Assembly: GCA_949987565.1 (NCBI GenBank)
Contig: OX465117.1
Span: 4,134,214 to 4,198,213, forward strand
Direction: 5' to 3'
DNA length: 64,000 nt
Source: Luidia sarsii
Lineage: Eukaryota; Echinodermata; Asteroidea; Paxillosida; Luidiidae
Part shown: piece after piece, positions 1 to 11,080 of the stretch
How the letters are laid out: every line of letters begins with the position of its first letter
Position numbering within the stretch: position 1 is the stretch's first letter
Notes under the pieces: generated by a model
The model's database searches: none
Told to the model about the DNA's origin: nothing
The model's input: only the letters and a program-made list of their open reading frames with translations
Made by a program: the position numbers and the translations under genes

Positions 1-170
1 ACCAATCTTTTCTTCACTACCCATCTATTTGCATTGTGGAACACAAGACTATCAATCTGTGGGTCTTTGTAATGGAAACAAATTCACTTAGTAACAGCTG
101 GTTATTGCAATGAAGCACTGATGTCTGTAATTTGATTCCTCTGTGTGTTTTTTGGTTCTTGCGTTATCAG

Positions 171-455
171 GCATTGGACTGGCATTAGCAGCAGCAGTCA
201 AAGGTTATCGCTGCATCATTGTCATGCCGGAGAAGATGAGTAATGAGAAGGTGTTTGTGCTGAGGGCACTGGGTGCTGAGATTGTGCGCACTCCAACCTC
301 GGCTCGCTTTGACGCACCTGAGTCCCACATCAGTGTGGCCCAGCGACTGAACCGGGAAATCCCCAACTCAGTCATCCTGGATCAGTACCGGAATGAGAAC
401 AACCCATTGGCCCACTATGACACCACTGGCCAGGAGATCTGGGACCAGTGTGAAG
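171..455 (+). CDS. CBS: Cystathionine beta-synthase, catalytic-domain exon (first in window)
   Basis: CBS condenses serine and homocysteine to cystathionine using PLP, the first step of transsulfuration, in the cytosol. This exon opens after a cag acceptor and ends before GTTGG. It encodes the catalytic-domain segment starting [15 protein letters not shown], followed by the [11 protein letters not shown] block and the GQEIWDQCE motif, all strongly CBS-like. The first codon is completed by a G from an upstream exon, so the N-terminus (any haem-binding segment and the PLP lysine) lies left of the window. Nine exons are present and their phases are consistent throughout (1,0,1,2,2,2,0,1), which supports a single functional gene. 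A simple fusion or pseudogene is unlikely because no stop or frameshift occurs in any exon. Confidence 0.96.
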
Positions 456-1193
456 GTTGGTTTGCTACGTTTGTATGTGGGAGTCTAGAGGACAAGAATG
501 GACTGACTGAGGAAGATGAGGGGTAGGAGGATGGGGAGGGTGACTATTAGGAGGATGAACATAAGAAGGAATGATTGTATAAAAAATGAAACAATCTTTC
601 AGCCTGTAGAGGGCTGTCAATGATATGGTGATGCCAGTGGAGATTGAAGTGATGATGAGAATGATGAGGAATATGAAGAATCTAAGGAGGATGAGCAGGA
701 GAAAAAGTGAAGGTGAGGGATACAATGAGAAGGATGATGATAAGAATGGGGTGATGGAAATGATAAAAGGAATGGGGAGGAAGGGGGACACGGAGGACAA
801 TGTTGAGGATAGTAAGGATGAGGTTTAGTAAGGGATAGGAAGGGGATGATGATGATGAGGGTGATGAACATGGTAATGACAATGAGGAGGGATAGGATGA
901 TGATGAGAGAGAATTTGAGAGATTAGATTAGAGGTTTGTACAATGAGGAAGATGTCATTGCAATATGAGTGTTTTTTTCTCACCTTGTGTATTTATTATA
1001 TTTTTCAGGATGTTTTTATACACCTTTTACATGTACATGTATCTTGTGAATTCATGCAATTCATCTCTAGGATGCCAGATGGATTTTGATGACTAAGACA
1101 ATCTACACAAATCAAGCTCTTCCTGCCCAACCTGCTTATTTGAGCAAAGCTATGGTGATTTTGGACATGTTTGTGATTTTGTTTGGTTGGCAG
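456..1193 (+). other. CBS intron, purine-rich low-complexity stretch
   Basis: Intron between the first two CBS exons seen here. About 480-950 is strand-asymmetric, purine-rich GATGA/AGGA low complexity. Open frames there on either strand are compositional artefacts. The rest holds nothing I can name. Confidence 0.75.
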
Positions 1194-1285
1194 GCAAAGT
1201 GGACATGGTGGTGATGGGGGCAGGGACAGGGGGAACCATGACTGGCATAGGACGCAGACTCAAGGAGCTGAACCCAGACATAAAG
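1194..1285 (+). CDS. CBS: CBS exon with the PLP phosphate-binding glycine loop
   Basis: Short exon flanked by a ttggcag acceptor and a GTTAGA donor. It encodes [20 protein letters not shown] followed by [11 protein letters not shown]. The GTGGT glycine-rich loop is the motif that holds the PLP phosphate in fold-type II PLP enzymes. The phase joins perfectly to the exons on both sides. Confidence 0.96.
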
Positions 1286-2259
1286 GTTAGACACTGGAAG
1301 AATATTGCTGGATCCTCAAGGTGGGCAAACTCCTAGATGGAGGCAAGAGTTGTCAATGTTGCAATGGTAGATTATACGGTAGGCCTTCTGTGTCATTGAC
1401 AAATTTATATTGGGAGGAAACTGCAGAACTTGCTGAACTGCATAACACCCATTCCCTAACGGAATCATTTTGAAATGTTCCGAAAACATATGTTTTTTTC
1501 TTCTAAAGTATAAAGAATTTACCATGCATTTGAACATTGTTCACACTTGTGTAATATTTCCATGCTTTGGACAAATTTGTATAGTTTGGGAACAATTCCT
1601 GCACTTGTGGTTGGGGGGGGGGGTGAGGAGAAATCACACCTTAAGGAAAATGCTTCTGAAAAAACAAATATCACACAATGACAAAACCTACATGTACATT
1701 AGGAAAACATTGTCACCCTGAGAACAATAGTCACACTTTCAGAAATTTTGAATTAGTTTCCGAGGAAGGGAAAATTTGCACAAACAATTCCCCTGTCTGA
1801 ATTACTTGTTAATTGCATAGAACATCACATGTACATGTAGGTACATGTAGTTCTTAACAACTTCTAAAACATATCTTAATACCAACATGTTATAAACTGC
1901 TGATAGACTGAAAAGACTGCAATGCAAATTAAAAAAAACGTAAAAGATCTGACTTTGAGAAGCGTCCTGCTGGAATAGAAATGTTAGGCCCTCTAAAGTT
2001 TTGGAATTCAGTGTTTTTGAAAAAAGAGTTTTTTCTTTAGGGTTACACGTTTACAGTTAATACATTGTGTTGTGTACCGAGACATTTTTACACTGTTCAC
2101 TGTAACTTTACACTTAGCCACACTTCTATAAAAATGAGTTTCCCATTTTGATCTCCTTCAGTAACTTATTATCTAATTCTAGACCATTTCTGCAATATAT
2201 CATCAAATGCTGACATAATTAATAGGTGTCATGTTGCTGTTGCTTTGTTTGTACTCTAG
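1286..2259 (+). other. CBS intron with a diverged dispersed repeat
   Basis: Intron. It holds a poly-G run near 1612 and, at about 1951-2000, a diverged copy of a dispersed motif (CTTTGAGA...CCTGCT...GAAAnGT.AGGCC) that recurs at 21628, 24146 and 47313. No coding signal is seen. Confidence 0.6.
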
Positions 2260-2473
2260 GTTGTGGCTTTTGATCCTCATGGTTCCACTCTAGAGCCAGC
2301 CTCCTTTGACAAGCCCACAGACCCCACTGTCTCCTATGAGGTGGAGGGCATAGGCTATGATTTCATCCCCACTGTACTGGACCACAATGTAATGGATGGA
2401 TGGGACAAGTGTGATGACAAGAGCTCTTTCCTGATGTCAAGAAGGCTTATACGAGAGGAGGGACTTCTGTGTG
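2260..2473 (+). CDS. CBS: CBS catalytic-domain exon
   Basis: The exon begins after ctctag and ends at TGT G|GTAAGA. It encodes VVAFDPHGSTLEPASF at the start, the EVEGIGYDFIPTVLD segment in the middle and SRRLIREEGLLCG at the end, all characteristic of animal CBS. The terminal G starts the glycine codon finished by the next exon, giving the GGSSGA loop. Confidence 0.96.
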
Positions 2474-5400
2474 GTAAGACGTCCACTCATACCTTGTACA
2501 AAGTAATGGCACCTTGGCACGTGCTGAGTGATTTTCCCCATTGTACATACATATTAGTTTTTATAACTCATTTCCTATCCAACGTGTGACCCATGGGACA
2601 TCAAGCTACCGGTAGCATGTCATCAATATACCCAACTCATTCATCAATTAAGTTATCAGCTCCAACCTCAGATTCTTCTCCTGTTTAACCCCTGCCTCCA
2701 ACCATCTTTATAGTGGGATTTGAAGCTGTACTCGTAAATGATGGAAGATAGTTCAATGCAGGGGAGCCTTAGTAATCGTGGTAGTGGCACCATGTAGGAT
2801 TAAATTGTCTTACATCCCAATTTGAAGTTCTTTCATGAATGCAATCCTTTGATACTTGCTTGCATAATGTTCTTAGTTGCACTGTGGAGGAATAGGTCAA
2901 GGCATATTGGTTTGTGGTGACACTCTGTGGTATGAACTCATCTTGTTAGAGGTGGTGGCTATACAAGGAGTGTTTTAAAATGGCAATGATACATATTCAA
3001 TTGTCTGCACAATGCACGACTCAGTTTTAAGCCAATTGATCAGAGCTGCATTGCCTGCATAGGTACATGCACATGTAGTAATTGATTTGTCCATCCGTAA
3101 CATCTGCTGGGTACAGGATATTCATGCATAATAACCAATTATTATGAGGATATAGAGGCATTTTATGGAGGTTTTATGGGGACATTCATTGAATAATTTT
3201 GCCTCCGTATATGTACAAACAGCAAACCACTTCGTAGATTAATTCTTAATTGGAACGTACTATGGAGAAGCTGTAAAGTGCGTAATGACTCAAATTTGCT
3301 GGCAAATACATGCACATTATGCATATGTTATGCACAGTGTATGTAATGTACAGCACGTATCTATACATGCACTGTACAGCACATGGCTACATTCATTTGT
3401 ATTTGGTACATGTACCAGCACATTATCTCTGAATTATAAAGCATGCTGTAATGGATTAAAGTACCTCAGAGTTTAAGTGGTTGAGTTTTCCACATTGTGA
3501 ATGTCCTGGTTGGTCGTTTGCAATAAAAGTGCAGTATTTATGACTACCCCCTAGTATTTTCCTGGAGCAAAATAGCCCAGTATACATAACATGTAGGGTT
3601 AAGAGTGAGAGAGGCTTGCTGTGTGACTCTTGGCTACACTGTAGACAGGTCTTTGGAAGCACATGTTGCACCTGATGTCAGATGGATAAGGGGGCTACTC
3701 TACCGGGCAATTGCATAGATTCACTGGAGCACCTAAATTTGTCCAAGCTGGAAAAGTCCCTGTGATGAAATCAAGTTGCCAGACAAAGTTCCACTTTTAT
3801 TTTATGCTACCAGGCTTCTCCCCAGGATTGTGAAACAGGTTTGGGGTTTTTACTTAGAGTCAAATGGGTGAGCGTGAAGCGTGAAGTGCCTGGAGACATG
3901 CGGCCAGGGGCCCATTAAAGGGCCCTGAACAAATAAGAAAAATAGTGAGATTCAATGTTTGTCAAATATACATACGTCAGGGTTCGACGTTAGCGGTTGC
4001 CTGCTTGCCCAGGGCAAGTAAAATTTCACGTCGGGCAAGTAAAATGTTCAGATGTTAAAATTTACTTGCCCGATCGGGCAAGCATAATTGCATAATAAAA
4101 GCATAATTGAAATAATGAAAGTCCTTACACAAAACGAGCCAATCATATACATGTAGATATTGTTTGCATTGTTACAATTATTATTCCGAAAAAGCGGAGC
4201 TTTTTGTGTCTGCTGACGAGCGCACGGGGTCCGTGAGCACAGATTGTATCTTGCACCGCTACAGTGTTTAGCGGCCGTGCGCACGATGTACATGTACTGT
4301 ACAGTACATGTGCAATACATGTAATACTAATACATGATGATGTACACATGTACATGTACTGCACACTGCTATGGCCCAGTTCGCTGGTAAACATTCGCCC
4401 ATGCGTTCATGCTTATAGGAATAGGATCGCGGGGTACCATTGAGGAAAGGATAGAGAAAGCATGCCGCACGTGCGTTGTAAACAGCGACTTTCCAGTCTT
4501 CGCACCACGATCCTGTGTTAATGCCCAAACACGCAGGGTGGACCAGTAAAAGTTGTACAGTACTTCTTTTTTTCATTGTCCGATCTTCCTTCCTCAACGG
4601 TCTGTTTTGGTTACGGACCGAGTTGACATGAAACCCCTAGGTTCCTAAACTGCTAAAGCCTTTACGGTCGTACCGTGAAATCCATAATTTGAAAATTACT
4701 TGGACAAAATAATTATCGGAAATGTGCTATGGAAGTAACTTATCCTCCTTGCAAAAATTTTATAGGGTGGTCACTGCCATAAATGTACATGTACATGAGA
4801 ATCTTTTTCAGTGTCGGCCTAAAGTTACGATGCTCCACGGTTTGACCGTGTTGTTGTCAGTGACGTCGGCTGTGGCTCATGGCCAGAAAACTGCTGAACA
4901 TTGCATGCCGAATCATGTCGGTCATTTCTCCTCCGTACTCCATACAACTACGAAGTAATTTCTTTATCTTACACAACTTTTCAAACAAAAATGACCCTTA
5001 TTTCTTCTAATCAAATAACATACAGATCTTTACATCCCCCGGATTTTATTACCTTTTGTATTAATTAATTTAATGGCCTTAATCACCAATATCGTGGGAA
5101 CCGACAATCGACATTACATTTTTTGGGAGTGCTGCTCCTCATTTTCATTTTCGGTTTGAAGAGGAAAATCTTCACAAGAAAACCGTGAATGAATGAACTT
5201 AATGTTATTAACACTTATTTTTAATTTCCTGATTGATCACTCATGCATAGCTACTGTGGCTGTGCAATTCTATATTACTTTTAGTTTTACTTTTAGTAGG
5301 CTGTAGGGTTACCGTTCGTCACATCCCCTTGCACAGTAGAATCACTCTGCTTGATCAAGGGCTTTAATCACCAATGCCGTGGAACTGACATTAGATTTTT

Positions 5401-5757
5401 TGGGGTGCTGTTCCACATTTTCATTTTCGGTACGAAAAAGAAAATCTCCACAAGAAAACCGTGAATGAATGGTTACACTTATTAACAGAGACTGTCAATT
5501 TGCCACAGGTTGTTTACTGCGAAGTGCAGTGGACTTCGAGCCAAAAGCCCCATACTTTTTCCAAGATCCTGGGGAGAACCTGGATAATGATTATGGGTTG
5601 TGAAAATTTAGAATTATAATAAATCACAGCTTTTAGCAAACTCTCAATGCGTTTGAAAGGCTTAAGGGAGGTTGTACAACATGTATATTCCATGAGAGCA
5701 CTGGAACTGTCACTTTACTAAATGCTGTATTGAGATTTGACTGTGTTTTGCTTCTGA
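2474..5757 (+). other. CBS intron: hAT-type terminus, direct repeat, simple repeats
   Basis: Long intron portion without a host exon. At 3978 a CAGGGTTCGACG terminus with inverted GGGCAAGTAAA/TTTACTTGCCC copies (4007-4080) looks like the left end of a hAT-type element; I did not find its right end. 4280-4360 has ACATGTAC palindromic simple repeats. A direct repeat of about 120 bp occurs at 5075-5197 and 5365-5473, with a shared CACAAGAAAACCGTGAATGAATG end. Nothing coding is recognised. Confidence 0.5.
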
Positions 5758-5759
5758 TT

Positions 5760-6781
5760 AAACCTCACTTGAGAGGTAAAACGTAATAAGCGAAATGCAT
5801 ATCGGTGAAAAAGAAGAAGTGTATATCGGCAATATTTTTAAACTATTGGATACTGTAGTATGTAGGTCGTGGCGTCTGATGGTGGGGAGCCAGAAACCGG
5901 GGATGTCAATGCCGCTGTCCCGGTTGATGTTTCGTCGAAGTCGGATGTGGATGGCCTCCTTGACACGCCTGGTGCACCAGTGCTGCTCACGGTCGATACA
6001 CCGCACATCGTCCCAATTGGGGCGGTGACCAGCTCCCCAAGCGTGCTCGGCTACCGCCGATCCGTCCACACGGGAAAGTCTCACGTCGCGTTGTTGCTCT
6101 TTGATTCTCTCACCGATGGGCCTGCTGGTTTCGCCGATGTAGACCTGGTTGCACTCGCCACACGGAATCTCGTAGACGACTCCTCCGCGTCTTTCCGGGG
6201 GGACAGGGTCCTTGGGGTGGATGAGTTGGTTCCTCAAGGTGGTGGAGGAACGAAACACGGTACGGATACCGTGTCCCTCGAGGATTCTCCTCAACTGTCC
6301 GGAGACGCTGTCCATGAAGGGAGTACAGCGAAGGACTTGTACTCAACCCGCTCCGTATTGGTGCTCACCTTGGGTCTCAAAGAGCGACGGATGAAGGGGG
6401 TTGGGTATCCGTTCGCTGTGAGTGCAGTGTGCACATGGCGTTTCTCTGAGGCCATACAGCGTGGTTTGGTAACCAAACGTGCTGCACAGTCAAAGAGGCA
6501 CTTGGCAACTCCACGCTTCACAGACTCAGGGTGGTGGGAGTCGTAAGCCAGGTACTAGTCAGTGTGTGTGGGTTTGGGTACACGGTTGTGGTTAGGCTGC
6601 CGTCGGGCTCCCTGTGGACCAAAGTGTCCAGGAAGGCGATGGTGTTGTCCGCTTCCACCTCGACAGTGAAGTGTATGGTGGGCCGGAGACAGTTCAGATT
6701 AGAGAGCAGCTGGTCGGTCCGGTCGCACGGTGCAATGACAAAGGTGTCATCAACATATCGCTTCCATACTGAACCGCACAA
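5760..6781 (-). pseudogene. Penelope-like element remnant: RT C-terminus and GIY-YIG endonuclease
   Basis: The minus strand carries the end of a Penelope-like retroelement protein. The RT part (6781-6518) shows YVDDTFVI, the catalytic motif-C signature, and IAFLDTLVHREPDGS, typical of Penelope-type RTs. After a frameshift near 6520 the linker continues to 6291. The GIY-YIG endonuclease (6250-5800) follows, with VVYEIPCGECNQVYIGETSR and the later conserved AEH and LRRNINRDSG segments. The N-terminal RT is missing, so the copy is 5'-truncated, broken and not expected to be active. It lies antisense within a CBS intron. Confidence 0.88.
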
Positions 6782-6869
6782 TCACTACTACGACGTCCGC
6801 AAACCGGTAAAAAGGAACAGGTGAAGCGGACATACATTTGTAAACGGACGCCGCAGCGCACATTCTTCA

Positions 6870-6920
6870 GTTGCCCGATGAAGGTTAGCAGTTAGCAACC
6901 GAAACGTCGCCACCAGCAAC
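6870..6920 (+). ncRNA. Hammerhead-ribozyme-like motif
   Basis: Within 90 bp of the Penelope-like remnant the + strand shows CCGATGA (6875-6881), a hairpin GGTT...AACC, then GAAAC (6901-6905), framed by GTTGC (6870-6874) and GCAAC (6916-6920). This matches a hammerhead layout (CUGAUGA, stem II, GAAA), with C for U at the second core position. Hammerhead motifs are known in Penelope-like elements. It lies on the strand opposite to the RT frame here, so it may belong to a separate partial copy. Activity is unproven. Confidence 0.45.
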
Positions 6921-7233
6921 GACACATTGCGTGACTTTGATCACCCTTTCTACTTATCTACACCACCGCGATGAACAACCCCTTCATTTCTATTAGATGC
7001 ATACAGTTATTACAGTATGTTTTTGCCTCAAAGTCAGGATTGCACAGGGACAATCCGGCTATGTCACAATATTTGGCTATGGCTAGCAATAACAAAGGTC
7101 TAAGAGAAGAGGCTTTAGCCACTAAGTAGCCTTCAGTTTTCATAGGCTCAAGTGTAATATCTAGCCATAGTAACCTTTGACCAGATGTAATATCGAGATA
7201 TCTGTGGCATGCTCTTTTTCTTTTTCTTCTCAG
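6921..7233 (+). other. CBS intron, nothing recognised
   Basis: Intron up to a pyrimidine-rich tract and a ttctcag acceptor at 7233. I see no other feature. Confidence 0.6.
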
Positions 7234-7339
7234 GTGGCAGTTCTGGGGCCGCAGTCAGTAGGGCTGTACATGCTGCCCAGTCTCTGACTGAGGGTCAGCG
7301 CTGTGTGGTCATTCTACCAGACTCTGTACGCAACTACAT
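7234..7339 (+). CDS. CBS: CBS catalytic-domain exon (GGSSGAA loop)
   Basis: Acceptor ttctcag, donor GTAAGT. Encodes [16 protein letters not shown] and [14 protein letters not shown]. The glycine/serine loop corresponds to the PLP-contacting GGSxG segment of CBS. The exon ends with two bases of the ATG methionine codon completed by the next exon. Confidence 0.96.
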
Positions 7340-8311
7340 GTAAGTGTCATAGCGCATTACCCAATGACTCCACCCCACCTGCTCTACCCTACCCTACTCC
7401 CTTCAACTCAAGATTGTCTAAATTTTGGAGATCTTTGAGGACTTTTGACTGCGTGACAAAAGTCACAGTTTTGTGCTAATGCAAGTTAAAACCACAGTAT
7501 GAAGACCCAATAGACTGGCTCTTCTCAGAGCAATACTCACCCAGAAAAAATATCACCTCCATGACAACATTCTACATCAGACACAGAATAGACCTTTTGC
7601 CTGAGGTCTTATGATTTTGATAACAATTACTCTGCATGTAGATACCACTGAGTAATTGTACTTGCTTATTCGTTGTAATGTCTCCCTTTCCCTGTGACCA
7701 TGACAGAGGTAAATAAAAATGGGCAGTTATTACTGAAAAGAATCTCATTATTTTTGAAAAAGAAACTCAACATTCATCTTTGTATTCAAATGCATGCTCA
7801 ATAAAAATATGAAAATCAGATTTCTTAAAAAGGGGGTCATGATAATCTTTGACACACTTTCATAACCTTTGACCCCATTTAGATTTAAGTCATTTTTCTT
7901 TTCAAAGATTGGTTTCCTTCTGTAGTGGAATCTGCTTAAATCTTTTGGGACACTCAAAAATATATTTTTTTTCTTTTTGCAACTTTGCCACAAAACAAGG
8001 CTATAAAGCCACTCAAGGTTAAGGGCTAAGAAAAGGAGACAGAGGGACTCAGGTCTCAGGAAGGCTGGAGATACATGTAGGAATCGACATTCAAGATCCT
8101 ATGTCAATTTATGCCCATTGTTCTAGAAAATGTTGGAAACAGGAAACCAATTTTCATTCAGTTACATTTTAGGCATGTCTTTGAGGTAGCAAATTAAGGA
8201 GACACGGACCTCAGGTGGTTTGTGAAAGTTGTGAGTAGAGTCACCTCATGTTTTATAAGGCAGGGAAATTCAGTTTGCAACATTTGAAAATATTGGTTTC
8301 TCTTCCCCTAG
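7340..8311 (+). other. CBS intron, nothing recognised
   Basis: AT-rich intron of about 970 bp. I see no repeat, RNA or coding signal beyond short chance frames. Confidence 0.6.
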
Positions 8312-8395
8312 GACCAAATTTCTGTCGGACGAGTGGATGGTTGACAAGGGCTTCATGGACATTGAGCATGAAGGTCACAACCCACAACAAGAGTG
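8312..8395 (+). CDS. CBS: CBS linker exon before the regulatory domains
   Basis: Encodes TKFLSDEWMVDKGFMD and EHEGHNPQQEW, the stretch joining catalytic core and Bateman module. The donor is GTATGT, right next to the start of a large transposon-filled intron: the presumed element end begins about 6 nt into the intron. The last two bases, TG, form a tryptophan with the first base of the next exon (WWW at the junction). Confidence 0.95.
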
Positions 8396-9484
8396 GTATG
8401 TCTCTATTGTACATTAAACAAATTATTAAACTATTAAACTTTACGTTAATTAAACTTTACGTTTAATTTGCTAAACGTTGAACAGCATTTCATTTTTCCG
8501 TTTAACCGTTTAAACGTTTGGCCAACACAAACAACAAAGACCACCGTATGTCAGCTGTTTCTGTTTAACAAGCAAGTTTTTTAATGCACGACTAGTTTAG
8601 TACCTTAAAATGCTTTGCAAATAGACGCTGAGGGCACCGAAGCGTTGTTTTGGGTCTCCCACAAATGATATCGTTTCTGTGGGACCATAATGGCTAAAAA
8701 AGTGGATTTTCCCACCTCAAAAATGACGTCCAAAATAGGTTTTAGTCAGCCACCAACACGCCTTCTCACGGAACATGGACTGTACCATTCAGGTATGGCA
8801 AGGGTGCTAGTCAGCCTGATGACAAACAAAATTATGTGATGTGGAATCATGATGTCACTGATGTGGGCTAGCTGTCTAAAGCGTTCTCGTCAAAAGTGAG
8901 AAAAACGATCACGTATGTAGCCATTGTAGGCCTGCCTGAAAAAAGGAATATGCCTAAAGAGTGCGACATTTTTGTGCTGTAGTAGCTCCTTTTGCTGGCT
9001 TTCTCCTTTCGGGGCATGGTTACGACTTCGAAAAGGCACACACGATCGAACGCGCATCCTTTTGACAGTTCTATGCTTCTACTTTCATACGCAGTCCAAC
9101 CACTTGTTATTGCGCAATCTATCTATCCTGCAATGCAAATCGCTCCCAACTGTTGGTACCTGATGTTTGGTACTGCCAGCGATGTCCAAGATTCACTGGT
9201 ACCCACAGACAAAAAGTTTGTTGACATGAAACTGCGCAATGTTTAGCTGGCAGTGCGCACGGTATGGTGAAGCTTCCTTGTGTGCTGCACACAGCTGTCT
9301 TGCACGCTGTGCTAACGGCCAGCGATGGCCGGCAGTTGGATCTGCCCAATTAATCCGTCAGCCAAAAGGGCACGGTAGCAATGTGCTATAAGGGCACGGC
9401 AATTCGCTGCTGTGAAAATCCTCCAAATATAAGAGCACTGCGGCAATTGGTGAGGGCAATTGCTGTCGTTGCCGTCGTGAATTT

Positions 9485-9530
9485 GGCAGGCGGGCAGGAG
9501 GGCAGGAGGGCAGGCAGGCAGGAGGGCAGG
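9485..9530. repeat. GGCAGG-type microsatellite, left remnant
   Basis: Short tract of GGGCAGGA/AGGCAGGC units on the 3' side of LINE copy A. The array has a 4-bp period with alternating GGGC/AGGC and AGGA/AGGC quads, so it reads as an 8-mer repeat. Confidence 0.9.
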
Positions 9531-9673
9531 CATTTTGCATTTTAAACTGGAACTTTATTGTCACAAAATCATTACAAACATATATTGCAAATAAATAAAA
9601 GAACAGTTCCAGTCGACAGATATTAAAAGGTTACAAGAACATGGTAATTATAATGCTGAAGAATTTTTTTTGT

Positions 9674-10752
9674 CTACAACATCCAAATAAAATGTGAATC
9701 TTGTAACATAAATATGGCGTCGTTATGAGCCCACTTTTTTTTGAAACTGGAAAGGTCGTTAGATGATTTATAAAACGGAAATTCGGACATAATTTTGTAC
9801 TTGATGCGGTTCTGCCAAATAAGGAAATGATCACAGAAATTTGCCTTCACATATAAACGATAGAGAACATGTTTAAAACTCATAATAAGGTAATTACAAA
9901 GACGGACAACCTCAGGCGGGCGACCTCTGGCGTGTGGGACAAGCATCCAATAATGGGTGAAGTCCAGAGTTGAGTCTGGGAGCAGTCTGTGGAGCAGAGA
10001 ATGGAGTAGTGTGAGGGATGGCTGTATGGCTGGGCAGGTGATAAAAAGATGGGTGATGGTCCCCTCGTCACCGCACCAACCGCACTGCCGGGGGATGTCG
10101 GGGTCAATGTGGTGTAAAACTTGAAGGGATGGCAGGATGTTGTGGAGGAGCCTGTACTGGGCGTCTCCTTCTCGTTTTGAAGTCGGAAGTTGGTAAACGC
10201 TCTTCCATTGGATGTGTTTGTCTTCCGGTATGTGCCCAGTCCGTTGTAGATAAATGGGAGTAGTGGGCGGCAAGGAGTTGATGATACCTTGGAAAGCTTC
10301 GTAAATGGTTTTAGAGTTTGCAGTCAGCGCGTCCGTGTCAACCAAGATCTTGATATTAAGGGACACGGGGCAATGAGCGTCGTGGGCTGACTGCTGCGTT
10401 GTTGTTGTTGGCTTCATACGGTGCCTGGTGGTAAGCACCGGAGAGATGATGGCTTGGATGTCCTCCACGTCCCTGGAGAGACAGCGGTCGCTGTCTGGAA
10501 ATGTTCGGCAGGGAGCCAAGTTCCATTGTCGTCCAGCAGATCCCTAACGAGTCGGATCCCACACGCCGCAAGTCGCCCGCCAAGGCTATTGTCGTCTCTG
10601 TCGACTCGTGGAAATAAATAACTGATAATCGGTAATTTAGTACAAAAAACATAATCAGTTGGCAGTGTTGCAAAGCGAGCTCCGATTGTGTCCCAGGCAT
10701 GCAAGAGTTCACTTTGAAAAGTAGGGAGGTGGCAGAAAAAGGCGGGTTTCAA
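9674..10752 (-). pseudogene. ORF2 C-terminus of LINE copy A
   Basis: Carries the same C-terminal ORF2 region as copy C, including the zinc-finger-like CGWCGDEGTITHLFITCP. The first part (10752-10414) and second part (10519-9674) lie in different frames with the same frame change as copy C. The upstream RT is deleted. Confidence 0.82.
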
Positions 10753-11080
10753 TTTTGTGGCAAACAGTTCACGGTTAACACCGAGTTTGCGGTATTTCCG
10801 GAAGTAAGACCGTCGAGGCCGGGGGCTTTATTATGCGCCATTTGGTTGACGGCTATGTTCAATTCTTTGCCTGTGATTGGCCCATCGTTTCATCGTTTCA
10901 TCCGGGGACACCATTCTCTTCTTTCTGGCAACCACCATAGAAAAGAGTGGTCGCTCTTGTTGTTGAGAGACAGAAGGCGGCGACCAAAAAGGTTGGGGGG
11001 TAGCGGGTTCATGTTCGTCCCCCGTTGCCATCTGGGCATTACGGGTGGGGGTCTGGGGCTGAGAACTGGGGCCTGCTTTG

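Noticed and set aside
465..882. Small proteins in the CBS intron after 455
   Set aside because: Purine-rich low complexity, with no domain and no splice support.
5869..6546. 225-codon + strand frame
   Set aside because: It is the antisense shadow of the Penelope-like endonuclease and linker.
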